A DNA stretch of 31,081 nt from an uncultured Collinsella sp. (GTDB lineage Bacteria; Actinomycetota; Coriobacteriia; Coriobacteriales; Coriobacteriaceae), in contig UQDE01000030.1 in assembly GCA_900539735.1 (NCBI GenBank), positions 1-31,081 of the forward strand. The letters are read 5' to 3'. Every line of letters starts with the position of its first letter. Within the stretch, counting starts at the first letter, position 1. The translations under genes were made by a program, and so were the position numbers. The notes under the pieces are model-generated. The model searched no databases, had not been told where the DNA came from, and saw only the letters and a program-made list of their open reading frames with translations. Positions 22,499 to 31,031 of this stretch are shown here, in pieces.

Positions 22499-25399
22499 TT
22501 ATGACAGCTTGACGATCGGAGCGAATCCCTTCATGAGCTTTTTGGTCTGGCCGGTCTTTTCGAACTGGACCTCGATCATGTCTCCGGCGACCGAGATCAC
22601 GGTACCCGTGCCAAAGGTCTTATGGCTCACGGTATCGCCCGCGGCAAAGTCCTGCGATGCGCTGGCGCGATCAACCTTGCGCTCCACCGTCGGGGACACC
22701 TTGGACGAGGGCTTTTTGGCTCGCGGTGCGCCCGAGCCAAAGGTCGAGGCAACACGGCCGGCGTCGGGCGAGACCCCACGATGGCGCTCGGTCCCGCGGC
22801 TGCTACCGCCAAAGAAATCGTCAAAGCTCGATCCGCCGCGCGAACCGGAACCGCCGGTCGAGCGCGTATGCGAACCAAACACCTTGCCGCCATACATATC
22901 CGAGCCCATGCCCGAGCCAAAGGTGCCGCGACGGTCGCCGCGCTTCTCCCAGCCCGTTCCCTCAAAACCGGCAGAACCGATACCGCTAAACTCGATATCC
23001 TCAAACGGAATCTCGTTGAGGAAGCGCGAGCGCGGGTTGGCAGAGGTCGAGCCGTAGGTGCGACGCGTGGCCGCATAGGTCAAGAACAGGCGCTTACGGG
23101 CGCGCGTGATGGCGACGTAGGCCAGGCGACGCTCCTCCTCGAGCTTACCCGGGTCATCGCTGCCGCCAAAGTCGTGCACGTGCGGGAAGATACCCTCCTC
23201 CATGCCGGCCACGAACACCGCCGGGAACTCCAGGCCCTTGGCGGAGTGGATGGTCATCATTGTGATGGCATGCGTCTCGCCGGCCAGGGAATCCAAGTCG
23301 GAGCGCAGGGCCAGCCACTCCATGAGTGCCGGCAGCGCCTTACAGGTGAGCGGACCGTAGGTGCGCTCAATCTCGTCGGCATGCACGGCACCCGCCGGCA
23401 TCTCCGTCGGCGCGGCATACGCGTTGCCCGCGATGGCAGCGGCCAGGGCATCCTGCGGTGAGAGCGCCGGGGCGGCTAGTCTATCGAGCGGATTGGAACC
23501 TGCAGCATCGCGCGCGCCGACGAGTGCCTCAAACGAGGATGCCGGGGCGGACGGCCCCGGTTCGGGCGCGGGCGCGCTCACCACGACGGGCTCGGGCTCG
23601 GCGCCAGCAGGAACGTCGGCAACACCGGCTGCGCGCAGCTCTTCCAAGCTCTCGAGCGTACCCTCGATGTCCTCGTGCGTCTCCTCAAATTCGGCAGCGA
23701 CGCCCAGGAATTCCTGGATGTTCTCGGCGCGGCTCTCGGACTCCATGGTGCCCTCGGCGCGAAATGCCTGCAGCAAGCCCGTCTTATCGACAATCATCTC
23801 GACGACGTCCTTGAGCTCGCCGTCCATGCGGCGGCCCTCGCGCACCAGCGACACAAAGCTCGACAGGCCGTTGCGCACCTTGGCGCTAAACATGCCGGTC
23901 TCGGCGCACGCAATCTCGCAAGCCTGGAAGAACGAGCAGTGGTTGTCGCGCGCCAGCTGCTCGATCTTTTGGATCGAGGTGGAACCGATGCCGCGGCGAG
24001 GTGTGTTGATGACGCGCTTGACGCTCATCTCGTCGGCCGGGTTCACGATCATCTTGAGGTAGGCCATGACGTCGCGGATCTCGGCACGGTCGAAGAATCG
24101 CGTGCCGCCCACGATCTTGTAGGGCACGCCCGCGCGCAGGAACATATCTTCGAGAATACGCGACTGGGCGTTGGTGCGGTAGAACACGGCGATGTCGTCG
24201 TAGCTCGTACCCTTGGCGTGCAGCTTCTCGATCTCGCCGGCAATCCAGCGGCCCTCGTCGCGCTCGTCGCTCGCCTGGAAGACCTGGATCTTCTCGCCAT
24301 CGCCCTCGGCCGTAAACAGGCGCTTGTCCTTGCGCTGCGAGTTGTGGCGCACCACGGCGTTGGCGGCGCTCAGGATGTGACCCGTGGAGCGATAGTTCTG
24401 CTCCAGCTTGACGGTCTTGCAGTTTTTAAAGTCCTTCTCAAAGTCCAGGATGTTGGTGATGTCGGCGCCGCGCCAGCTATAAATGGACTGGTCATCGTCG
24501 CCTACGACCATGAGGTTTTGGTACTTGGCGGCCAGCAGGTTGGCGATTTCGTACTGGACGTGGTTGGTGTCCTGATACTCGTCGACGCTAATGTAGCGGA
24601 AGCGCTCTTGGTACTTATCGAGCACCTCGGGGCGGGTGCGCAGCAGCTCAAGCGCGCGCACGAGCAGGTCGTCGAAGTCCATCGCATTGGCGGCGCGCAG
24701 GCGGCGCTCCAGCTCCAGGTAGACTTGCGCGGCCTTTTTGTCGTTGGGGCTATCGGCGCTCTTGAGCATGTCCTCGGGGCCGATCATGGCGTTTTTGGCC
24801 GAGCTGATCTTGCTGCGGATCATGTTGATGGGGAACTGCTTTTGCTCGATACCGAGCGCCTGCATAATGTCACGCACCATGCGCTTTGAGTCATCATCAT
24901 CGTAGATGGTGAACTGACCGGTATAGCCCAGCAAGTCGGCGTCCTCACGCAGCATGCGCACGCACATGGCATGGAAGGTGCACACCCACATGCCGCGGGT
25001 GCCGCTGGGAATGAGCGCCGCCAGACGCTCGCGCATCTCGGCCGCGGCCTTGTTGGTAAACGTGATGGCAAGAACCTGCCAAGGCTTAACACCCAGGTCG
25101 CCGAGCATATGTGCGATGCGGAAGGTCAAGACGCGGGTCTTGCCCGAGCCGGCGCCGGCGAGCACCAGCAACGGACCCTCGGTGGACAGGACCGCCTCGC
25201 GCTGGGCGGGATTAAGGCTGTCAATGTCGACGAGCGGCTTGGCGGGCTTGGGCGCCGGCGCGGGAGCGTCGTAGATGTCGAGCGGGACGAGCTCGGGCTC
25301 CGGCGCTGCAGGGGCGGTGTATGCATCGAGCGGCACGGGTTCCGGCGCGGGCGGCACGGGTACCGCGGCGTTCTTTTCCCAGGGCAGGGGCTGGGTCAT
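22499..25399 (-). CDS. pcrA: ATP-dependent DNA helicase PcrA/UvrD
   Basis: This 966-residue superfamily 1A helicase unwinds DNA 3' to 5' in repair and replication. Motifs are Walker A AGAGSGKT (81-88), TFTNKAA, motif II VDEYQDTN (272-279), motif III GDDDQSIYSWRGA, QNYRSTG, TIHSAKGLEFPAVFVAGMEEG (about 716-736) and YVAITRARKRLF. The C-terminal GDTVSHKTFGTGTV to FAPIVKLS is the PcrA-type Tudor-like domain that contacts RNA polymerase. Unusual parts are a Pro/Ala N-terminal extension with a repeated VPLDxYxAPA unit, an Ala/Pro-rich insert at about 590-690, and a Gly/Ser/Arg-rich linker at about 815-870. It is about 230 residues longer than common PcrA proteins. I start at MTQPLPWEKN with GAGGAG upstream. 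Confidence 0.96.
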   Translation of the reverse strand: MTQPLPWEKNAAVPVPPAPEPVPLDAYTAPAAPEPELVPLDIYDAPAPAPKPAKPLVDIDSLNPAQREAVLSTEGPLLVLAGAGSGKTRVLTFRIAHMLGDLGVKPWQVLAITFTNKAAAEMRERLAALIPSGTRGMWVCTFHAMCVRMLREDADLLGYTGQFTIYDDDDSKRMVRDIMQALGIEQKQFPINMIRSKISSAKNAMIGPEDMLKSADSPNDKKAAQVYLELERRLRAANAMDFDDLLVRALELLRTRPEVLDKYQERFRYISVDEYQDTNHVQYEIANLLAAKYQNLMVVGDDDQSIYSWRGADITNILDFEKDFKNCKTVKLEQNYRSTGHILSAANAVVRHNSQRKDKRLFTAEGDGEKIQVFQASDERDEGRWIAGEIEKLHAKGTSYDDIAVFYRTNAQSRILEDMFLRAGVPYKIVGGTRFFDRAEIRDVMAYLKMIVNPADEMSVKRVINTPRRGIGSTSIQKIEQLARDNHCSFFQACEIACAETGMFSAKVRNGLSSFVSLVREGRRMDGELKDVVEMIVDKTGLLQAFRAEGTMESESRAENIQEFLGVAAEFEETHEDIEGTLESLEELRAAGVADVPAGAEPEPVVVSAPAPEPGPSAPASSFEALVGARDAAGSNPLDRLAAPALSPQDALAAAIAGNAYAAPTEMPAGAVHADEIERTYGPLTCKALPALMEWLALRSDLDSLAGETHAITMMTIHSAKGLEFPAVFVAGMEEGIFPHVHDFGGSDDPGKLEEERRLAYVAITRARKRLFLTYAATRRTYGSTSANPRSRFLNEIPFEDIEFSGIGSAGFEGTGWEKRGDRRGTFGSGMGSDMYGGKVFGSHTRSTGGSGSRGGSSFDDFFGGSSRGTERHRGVSPDAGRVASTFGSGAPRAKKPSSKVSPTVERKVDRASASQDFAAGDTVSHKTFGTGTVISVAGDMIEVQFEKTGQTKKLMKGFAPIVKLS

Positions 25400-25544
25400 G
25401 GGCGACTCCTCATCTGACGGACGGCGCGCCTGCGGGCAGCGCCATAGTTTGAGCCGTACCAGTATACCGAGCCGCGCGGACACCGACGCAAATCACACCA
25501 CGACTCCGTGCGCCACTGTCAGGCCCGCCCCAGCGGATTTGGTA

Positions 25545-25604
25545 CAATGGGGTCAGGTTAGCCTGCACCATGTTGCTGCAAAGCAACCTGACCCCATTGC
25601 GCCA
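25545..25604. repeat. Palindromic GACCCC repeat upstream of pcrA
   Basis: CAATGGGGTCAGGTT (25545-25559) and AACCTGACCCCATTG (25585-25599) are perfect 15-bp inverted arms. The loop holds TGCACCATGTTGCTGCAA, nearly the same as in the repeat at 13168-13218. TTGCGCCA follows. The gene-free stretch 25400-25755 holds this element and the large hairpin at 25645-25736. Confidence 0.7.
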
Positions 25605-25644
25605 ATCAGGGGACCACCGATGTCATGGCAGCAGCAGCGAGCGA

Positions 25645-25736
25645 CGGTCAGGGCGAACAAATTGGCATGAAAAGGGGGCGGCATAGACCTTTTGGTCATG
25701 CCACCCCCTTTGAATGACAAGTTGTCGCCCTGACCG
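25645..25736 (-). terminator. Large nested hairpin, probable uppP terminator
   Basis: Outer arms CGGTCAGGGCGA (25645-25656) and TCGCCCTGACCG (25725-25736) are perfect. Inner arms AAAGGGGGCGGCAT (25671-25684) and 25698-25711 have one mismatch. They continue into GACC-TTTT-GGTC at the apex. TTTTCATG follows the inner stem on the minus strand. It lies 20 nt after the uppP stop. Confidence 0.7.
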
Positions 25737-25755
25737 CCGCGCAGCGTCGACTAAG

Positions 25756-26730
25756 TTAGAGGCCGAGCATCGGCTCCAGGACGAAGAAGTACGCGAGCAC
25801 CACGATGCCCAGAATGATGCGGTAGACGCCGAAGCACTTGAAGTCATGACGGCGGACGAAACCCATAAGCCACTTGATGGCGATAAGCGAAACCACAAAG
25901 GCCACGATGCAGCCCACGCCCAGGATGGCGATCTCGTTGGTGCCGAAGGTGCCACCCTTAACGAAGTACTTGACCAGCTTGAGCGCACTTGCGCCAAACA
26001 TAACGGGAATAGCCAGGAAGAACGTGAACTTAGACGCCACCGAGCGCGTGCAGCCCAGCAGCAGGCCGCCGATGATGGTAGAGCCGGAACGCGATGTGCC
26101 AGGAATCAGCGAGAGCACCTGGAAGCAACCAATACCCAGCGCGGTCTTCCAGCTCAGGCCCTCGAGCGTAGTGATGGAGCCAAAGTCCAGGTTATCGTCA
26201 TCGTCTGCAGCGGCAGTCGCAGCGGGCGCGGCAAAATGCGCACCAGCGGGTCGTCCGCCCGCCACCACGGCACGCGCGCCAAACGAACCGGCAAGAGCGG
26301 CCTGGTCGCGCTTGTTCGCGCGCCAGTTTTCGATCACGATAAACAGCACGCCGTACACAATGAGCGCCAGCGCCACGACGGGAGCATTATAGAAATGCTC
26401 CTCCATCCAGTCGTTAAGCGGCAGACCGATCGCCGCGGCGGGAATGCAGCCGAGCACAATCTTGCCCCACAGCACCCAGGTGTCGCGACGGCCCTCCTTG
26501 CCCTTGCTGGGAGAAAACGGGTTGAGGTCGTAGAAGAACAGGACGCAGACGGCCAAAATGGCGCCAAGCTGAATCACGACCAGGAACATATTCCAGAACG
26601 TCTCGCTCACGTTCATCTTGACGAACTCGTCCACCAAGATCATGTGACCGGTCGACGAAACAGGCAGCCATTCGGTAATGCCCTCGACTAGGCCCATGAA
26701 GGCAGATTTTAGAAGCTCAATGATATCCAA
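25756..26730 (-). CDS. uppP: Undecaprenyl-diphosphate phosphatase UppP (BacA family)
   Basis: This 324-residue membrane enzyme dephosphorylates undecaprenyl diphosphate to recycle the lipid carrier of cell-wall synthesis. It can give bacitracin resistance. Motif 1 is EGITEWLPVSSTGHM (16-30), and motif 2 is LIPGTSRSGSTIIGG (about 208-222) with the catalytic Arg and Ser. About eight membrane helices are visible. A hydrophilic, Ala-rich insert with four Asp (about 138-187) makes it longer than the usual 265-275 residues. No ATG fits. I propose the TTG at 26728-26730, because GAGGGGG lies just upstream and the product then begins MDIIELLKSAFMGLVEG, as in homologues. A GTG at 26751 is an alternative. 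Confidence 0.9.
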   Translation of the reverse strand: MDIIELLKSAFMGLVEGITEWLPVSSTGHMILVDEFVKMNVSETFWNMFLVVIQLGAILAVCVLFFYDLNPFSPSKGKEGRRDTWVLWGKIVLGCIPAAAIGLPLNDWMEEHFYNAPVVALALIVYGVLFIVIENWRANKRDQAALAGSFGARAVVAGGRPAGAHFAAPAATAAADDDDNLDFGSITTLEGLSWKTALGIGCFQVLSLIPGTSRSGSTIIGGLLLGCTRSVASKFTFFLAIPVMFGASALKLVKYFVKGGTFGTNEIAILGVGCIVAFVVSLIAIKWLMGFVRRHDFKCFGVYRIILGIVVLAYFFVLEPMLGL

Positions 26731-26978
26731 AGGGACCCCCTCGTTAGACACCCACCGATAGTTGTTCTGCGGACGGTGCGGGCGATGTCCCATTATCAAC
26801 CGTTGGCGGCGCGCCTGCGCCTACCCTTACCAAAAAACTCGCCCGTTCACAGAATTGCGAGCGGTCAAACCCAAATCCTTGGGTATAACTGCAACAAGAT
26901 AAAGTGTCCGGCGGTCACGCATCCGCGCCCGCCCGACGCACGAGCCCCGCGCCCGTGCGATAGACCAAGGAGGAAACC

Positions 26979-27416
26979 ATGAACGAGGGCTATACCAAGG
27001 TATTTGTTTCACTCGACGGTACTGAGCAGCAGGATTTTGTGCTCGCACGCGCCATCAAGGTCGCCGCGAACAACGGCGCCAAGCTGATTATCGGCCACGT
27101 CATCGATTCCACGGCACTCGAGAGCGCCGGTTCCTATCCGGTCGATCTGGTCAACGGCCTAGAGGAGGCATTTAAGAACTCCATCGCCAAGCAACTCGAA
27201 GAGGCCAAGGCCAATCCCGATATTCCCGAGGTCGAGGTCATGATTCGCGCCGGCCGCATTCGCGAGACGCTCAAAGACGAGATGCTCGACGTGGTCAAGC
27301 CCGACCTGGTGCTCTGCGGCGCTCGTGGCCTGTCCTCGATCAAGTATGCACTCCTGGGTTCAATTTCGACGTTCCTGCTGCGCAACACCGACTGCGACAT
27401 CTTGGTCGTGAAGTAG
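26979..27416 (+). CDS. Universal stress protein (UspA family, ATP-binding type)
   Basis: This 145-residue single-domain Usp begins with YTKVFVSLDGTEQQD. It ends with the nucleotide-binding motif GARGLSSIKYALLGSIST (pattern G-2x-G-9x-G-S/T), followed by TDCDILVVK. ATP-binding Usps work as dimers in stress and energy-starvation survival, but the exact role is rarely known. AAGGAGG lies 6 nt before the ATG. It is a single-gene unit divergent from uppP and ends at a terminator shared with the convergent hipA. I see no clear promoter pair in 26731-26978. Confidence 0.95.
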   Translation: MNEGYTKVFVSLDGTEQQDFVLARAIKVAANNGAKLIIGHVIDSTALESAGSYPVDLVNGLEEAFKNSIAKQLEEAKANPDIPEVEVMIRAGRIRETLKDEMLDVVKPDLVLCGARGLSSIKYALLGSISTFLLRNTDCDILVVK

Positions 27417-27472
27417 CAAACGTACGCCTAACGCATCGCGGAGCGCAAGCCCACGTGCCCAAGTCTTCCAAG

Positions 27473-27508
27473 AGCGGGACCACCATTACGGTGGCCCCGC
27501 TTTGCTTT
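27473..27508 (+). terminator. Terminator of the universal stress gene
   Basis: AGCGGGACCACC (27473-27484) pairs with GGTGGCCCCGCT (27490-27501), counting one G-U, with a 5-nt loop. TTGCTTT follows. The tail runs into the 3' end of hipA. Confidence 0.75.
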
Positions 27509-28796
27509 AGGCTGAGAATTGCTCCAGAACCCTCATTCTCTCAACGGAATCCGTCTGAATTTTCAGAGCGACCCGACCCAAATCTCCGGTTGCAGAGGCA
27601 AGTCCTGCAAGCTGGGCAGACACCTCTTCAGCCACTTCCGCCGCGATGTTCTTGATCATCTTGAGTGGCAGATGCAAATCTTGAGACATGAATTCGAAAT
27701 CTTCAGGAGTCACCCCATCGATCACCCGGTGATCCCCAATATCAATCCCAAGATTATGGTCGTATCCCATTATCGTCGTGCAAACAATATCGTATGCAGG
27801 GGCCAACCTCTTTTCCCGCCAACTCGGACTATAAAGAAACGAATGGTTCTTGAGATGCGAGTCGCAATTCCCCAACGCATAATCGACCATTACCTGACGA
27901 GCGAACATTTGAGTATCAGCAATTACGTTAGACGATTGCTCTCTTATCAATCGGCCGCAAAGAGCCATATAGCAGCTATCGGGACGTGTCTCGTATTTCA
28001 TATACGAAGGCCAGCCAACCGCTTGGCAAAAATCCTCCTGATGCAGCCTCAGAGGCACATCGAATCCGCTCATCGACGGCGGCTCATTGCTCCAGATTCT
28101 GTCATAACGCTCGGAAAAGAACGCACCAGGAATCGTATCCGAAGCTTCTGAACGGGCAATTTCAAGCCCAGCAGCAGACGCTGCCGTCATGCAAATTAAT
28201 TCGTTGAACGGCAAATCCGGATGTTTAGTTGAAGCAATCTTGACTATGTGAGTCGAGGGGGCAGAGCCGAGCGGCAGCATCCAATCCCCCGACCCGGCCT
28301 TTTTTGCATCTTTACCGCGCGGTAAAAACCAACCGGTTTTAGACTGAGCGCCCGCCAACGACAGCCTCGAATCCTGCATATCATTTGCAATCTCAAACAC
28401 TTCCGCCTTAGAAAGTGCCTCAAAATCCTCGTCTTGCAGAGGACGATAGCCCGGATCGTAGCTCGATTTCTCATCGCCGAGAAACCTCAAGGCACCAACG
28501 CACTCATCGCCCAAACGCTCGAGCATCGATAAATAGTCTGACTGGGGGATTTGAAAACGCATCGACAGCTCATGCCGAACCGGGCCCTCGGGAAGCATGC
28601 CCGAAAAGAAGGCCGAAAACTCATTGCTGGCATATGGCTCATGTCGCAAGGGAAGAGAAGCTGAGAGTGCGGTAGCATCGTCGCGTTCAAGATATCCCTC
28701 ATCATATGCAAACGTCTCGTTTACGGGGTCGGCCCTCTCAAATTCTCCGACCAGCTCAAACGTTCCCCGATACTCACGATAAACCTTTAATGCCAT
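27507..28796 (-). CDS. hipA: HipA-family Ser/Thr kinase toxin
   Basis: This 429-residue protein combines the HipA N-terminal subdomain (about 1-110, with SASLPLRHEPY and FFSGMLPEG) with the HipA kinase core. LSLAGAQSKTGWF (145-157) is the P-loop-like segment that carries the regulatory autophosphorylated serine. STHIVKIAST holds the ATP-binding lysine. GNCDSHLKNHSFLY (309-322) is the catalytic loop with Asp312, and APAYDIVCT provides the metal-binding Asp336. Known HipA toxins phosphorylate glutamyl-tRNA synthetase and cause growth arrest and persistence. All key residues look intact. The ATG overlaps the hipB stop region by 10 nt and is preceded by GAGAGGGG. Base composition is more A/T-rich than the flanking genes. 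Confidence 0.95.
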   Translation of the reverse strand: MALKVYREYRGTFELVGEFERADPVNETFAYDEGYLERDDATALSASLPLRHEPYASNEFSAFFSGMLPEGPVRHELSMRFQIPQSDYLSMLERLGDECVGALRFLGDEKSSYDPGYRPLQDEDFEALSKAEVFEIANDMQDSRLSLAGAQSKTGWFLPRGKDAKKAGSGDWMLPLGSAPSTHIVKIASTKHPDLPFNELICMTAASAAGLEIARSEASDTIPGAFFSERYDRIWSNEPPSMSGFDVPLRLHQEDFCQAVGWPSYMKYETRPDSCYMALCGRLIREQSSNVIADTQMFARQVMVDYALGNCDSHLKNHSFLYSPSWREKRLAPAYDIVCTTIMGYDHNLGIDIGDHRVIDGVTPEDFEFMSQDLHLPLKMIKNIAAEVAEEVSAQLAGLASATGDLGRVALKIQTDSVERMRVLEQFSA

Positions 28797-29032
28797 GAGC
28801 CGTCGCCCCTCTCCCTCAGGATCAAATCGACCCCCAAGCTGTTAGCGATTTGAAGGGTTTGGCGAAGATTGGCACCCGCCTTTCCACGCTCAAGCTCGCT
28901 CACAAAGCGCAAACTGCACTGGTTGAAATCAGCCACATCGCGTTGGGTATAACCGAGCTTCTTCCGGCGCTCACGCAAATATGCACCGAGTTCAGCTGGG
29001 TCAAAAATCGTTCGCTCATTCCAGTCTTGCAT
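28787..29032 (-). CDS. hipB: HipB-like XRE-family antitoxin
   Basis: This 81-residue protein is mostly one helix-turn-helix domain (about 13-70: LGAYLRERRKKLGYTQRDVADFNQCSLRFVSELERGKAG). A short tail, VDLILRERGDGSWH, could bridge to the HipA kinase. HipB dimers bind TATCC-type palindromes, repress the operon and hold HipA inactive. Two such palindromes lie directly upstream of the gene. A weak AGGGGA site precedes the ATG. Confidence 0.93.
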   Translation of the reverse strand: MQDWNERTIFDPAELGAYLRERRKKLGYTQRDVADFNQCSLRFVSELERGKAGANLRQTLQIANSLGVDLILRERGDGSWH

Positions 29033-29048
29033 GCTAATCCCCTATGAT

Positions 29049-29103
29049 TATCCCAAACGGGATAATCATAGCACATCATGATGGAATTATCCCGTTTGGG
29101 ATA
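29049..29103 (-). promoter_or_regulatory. hipBA operator pair and promoter
   Basis: TATCC-CAAACG-GGATA (29049-29064) and TATCC-CGTTTG-GGATA (29088-29103) are reverse complements of each other, centred 39 nt apart. The half-sites equal those of the E. coli HipB operator, but with a 6-nt instead of an 8-nt spacer. A minus-strand -10-like TATGAT (29065-29070) sits between them and the -35 position falls in the distal site. Repressor binding would therefore block the promoter. Confidence 0.8.
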
Positions 29104-29148
29104 ATTGTCTTAACGTGAATGACGCTCCGGGACGTTACACCGCGACGA

Positions 29149-30192
29149 CTACTCAAAGTATTGGAATTTGTTGGTCGAGAAGGCAAACGTGACGACGAAG
29201 CCTTCGCCGGGCTCGGATGCCGCGGTGACATCGATACCCATCTTGGAGCACAGGCGCGCCACCAGGTAGAGGCCGATGCCCGTTGCGCGCTTGGTGGTGC
29301 GGCCGTTGTCGCCGGTAAAGCCCTTCTCGAACACGCGTGGCAGGTCTGCCGCACTCACGCCGCAGCCGTTATCGGCAACAGTGAGCTCAATGCGCTCACT
29401 CGCCAGACCCTCGTCCAGCAACGCGCCCGAAAACACGATCTTCGCGCCGTCCTCGCACGCGTATTTAATGCTGTTCTGGATGAGCTGCCCCAAGATAAAC
29501 TCGAGCCACTTCTCGTCGGTAAAGACCTCAAAGTCGAGGTTCTCGCACACCGGGGCCACGTGCGCCGCGATGAGCTCGCGCGCGTTGGCTTTAATCGCGC
29601 CCGTCACCAAGGTCTTGAGATCCCAGCGGCGAATCAGGTAGTCCCGCTCCACGACTTCCGAGCGCGCGTAGTACAGTGCCTGGTCGATATAGCGCTCCAC
29701 GCGAGCCAGCTCACGGCCCAGGTCATCCACGCGCGACAGGTCGTCTTCGCTGCCGTCCAGGTTTTCCAAAATCAGGTGGGCCGCCGCCAGGGGCAGCTTG
29801 GCCTCGTGGACCCAGCTCTCGATATAGTCGCGATAGTCATCGGTCTGACGCCGGCCTTCGGCAACCTCGTCGCAAGCAGCTTTGCCCACGCGACGCAAGA
29901 CCTCGTACTCGAGCTCGCCCTCGGCATAGGTCGGGCATTGCACCATCTCCTGCACCCATGCGGGACTCTCGAGCTCCTCGGCCGCACGCTCCAGCTGACG
30001 CAGAAAACGGCGACGGCGCGCGTACTCGACCACGATGCCGAGCATACCAAAGATAAAGGACACGCCGACCGCCACGACCGCAATAGATGTCGAAGCACCG
30101 GCGACCGTCAGCACAAAGCAGCTCAGCAGCACGCCGCACGTCCACACGGCGACGGGAAGCAGCGCATCTTTAAAGAACTTGCCAAACGACAT
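29149..30192 (-). CDS. Sensor histidine kinase, BceS/intramembrane-sensing type
   Basis: This 347-residue kinase has two closely spaced membrane helices (about 10-32 and 36-56) with almost no external loop, as in BceS-like intramembrane sensors. The phosphorylated His129 lies in ESWVHEAKLPLAAAH. The ATPase domain has the N box LIQNSIKYA (Asn240), DNGCGVS (G1), VFEKGFTG (F box) and TGIGLYLVARLC (G2). Bce-type kinases usually sense peptide antibiotics through a partner ABC transporter. None is in the window, although the next genes upstream lie outside it. The gene starts 9 nt after the regulator stop. Confidence 0.93.
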   Translation of the reverse strand: MSFGKFFKDALLPVAVWTCGVLLSCFVLTVAGASTSIAVVAVGVSFIFGMLGIVVEYARRRRFLRQLERAAEELESPAWVQEMVQCPTYAEGELEYEVLRRVGKAACDEVAEGRRQTDDYRDYIESWVHEAKLPLAAAHLILENLDGSEDDLSRVDDLGRELARVERYIDQALYYARSEVVERDYLIRRWDLKTLVTGAIKANARELIAAHVAPVCENLDFEVFTDEKWLEFILGQLIQNSIKYACEDGAKIVFSGALLDEGLASERIELTVADNGCGVSAADLPRVFEKGFTGDNGRTTKRATGIGLYLVARLCSKMGIDVTAASEPGEGFVVTFAFSTNKFQYFE

Positions 30193-30201
30193 AGCCGGCC
30201 C

Positions 30202-30873
30202 CTAGACCGAATAGCCTTGGCCGCGATGCGTCGTCAAATACCCCTTGATGCCGATTTTTTCGAGCGTGGTACGCAGGCGGTTGATGTTGACGGTGAGCGT
30301 ATTGTCGTCCACGAAGGCATCGGAGTCCCACAGGTCCTGCATGATGGCCGAGCGCGAGACGATCTTGCCCGCGCGGCTCAGAAGCAACGAGAGGATACGC
30401 AGCTCGTTTTTGGTGAGCTCGGTGCTGGTGCCCGTTTGCGTGTTGGTGACCATGGAGCGTGCGAGGTCGAGCTCCAGTCCCTTGTGGACGAGCGTGCTGC
30501 GCTCGCCCGCCGCCGCGGTGCGACGCAGTAGTGCGTTGATGCGCGCCACGAGCACACGGGCGCTGTAGGGCTTGGGAACAAAGTCGTCCGCGCCGAGCGT
30601 CATGGCCATGACCTCGTCAATCTCGGTCGTGCGCGACGTGAGGACGATGATGGGAACCTCGGATTCGCGGCGAACCTCATGGCAGATGTGCTGGCCGTCT
30701 TTGACAGGGAGTGTGAGGTCGAGCAGCACCAGGTCGGGAGCGGCGGCGAGAATATCGCGCGAGACGTGCTCGAACGATTCGCAGGCCTCGATTTCAAACC
30801 CGGCGCGGGCAAGAATGTCGACAAGCTCACGACGAATGGGCTCGTCGTCCTCAACGATATAGATCAGCGGCAT
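30202..30873 (-). CDS. OmpR/PhoB-family response regulator
   Basis: This 223-residue regulator has a receiver domain with the acidic pocket EDDE (8-11), phosphoacceptor Asp52 in LVLLDLTLPVKDG, Thr79 in IIVLTSRT and Lys101 in FVPKPYSARVL. Its C-terminal winged helix (about 128-223) contains LTKNELRILSLLLSRAGKIVSR, the recognition helix VDDNTLTVNINRLRTTLE and the wing TTHRGQGYSV. It would act with the adjacent kinase. I start at MPLIYIVEDDEP because GGGGAG lies upstream and the receiver fold begins there. A longer frame adds 41 residues without similarity. No clear promoter was seen in 30874-31081. Confidence 0.95.
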   Translation of the reverse strand: MPLIYIVEDDEPIRRELVDILARAGFEIEACESFEHVSRDILAAAPDLVLLDLTLPVKDGQHICHEVRRESEVPIIVLTSRTTEIDEVMAMTLGADDFVPKPYSARVLVARINALLRRTAAAGERSTLVHKGLELDLARSMVTNTQTGTSTELTKNELRILSLLLSRAGKIVSRSAIMQDLWDSDAFVDDNTLTVNINRLRTTLEKIGIKGYLTTHRGQGYSV

Positions 30874-31031
30874 GGGTTCCGCTCCCCTCTTGGTTGTCTT
30901 GCCACCATTATGGCTGCGAAACTGCAGGTGTGTACCGCGCGCGGTGCCAAGGTGACAGAACTGTTCGCGAGCGGGGGCGTTTTGTCCGCCTCGCACTCGT
31001 AGCGGTGGCGGGGACCAAAATGATTCTTTAA

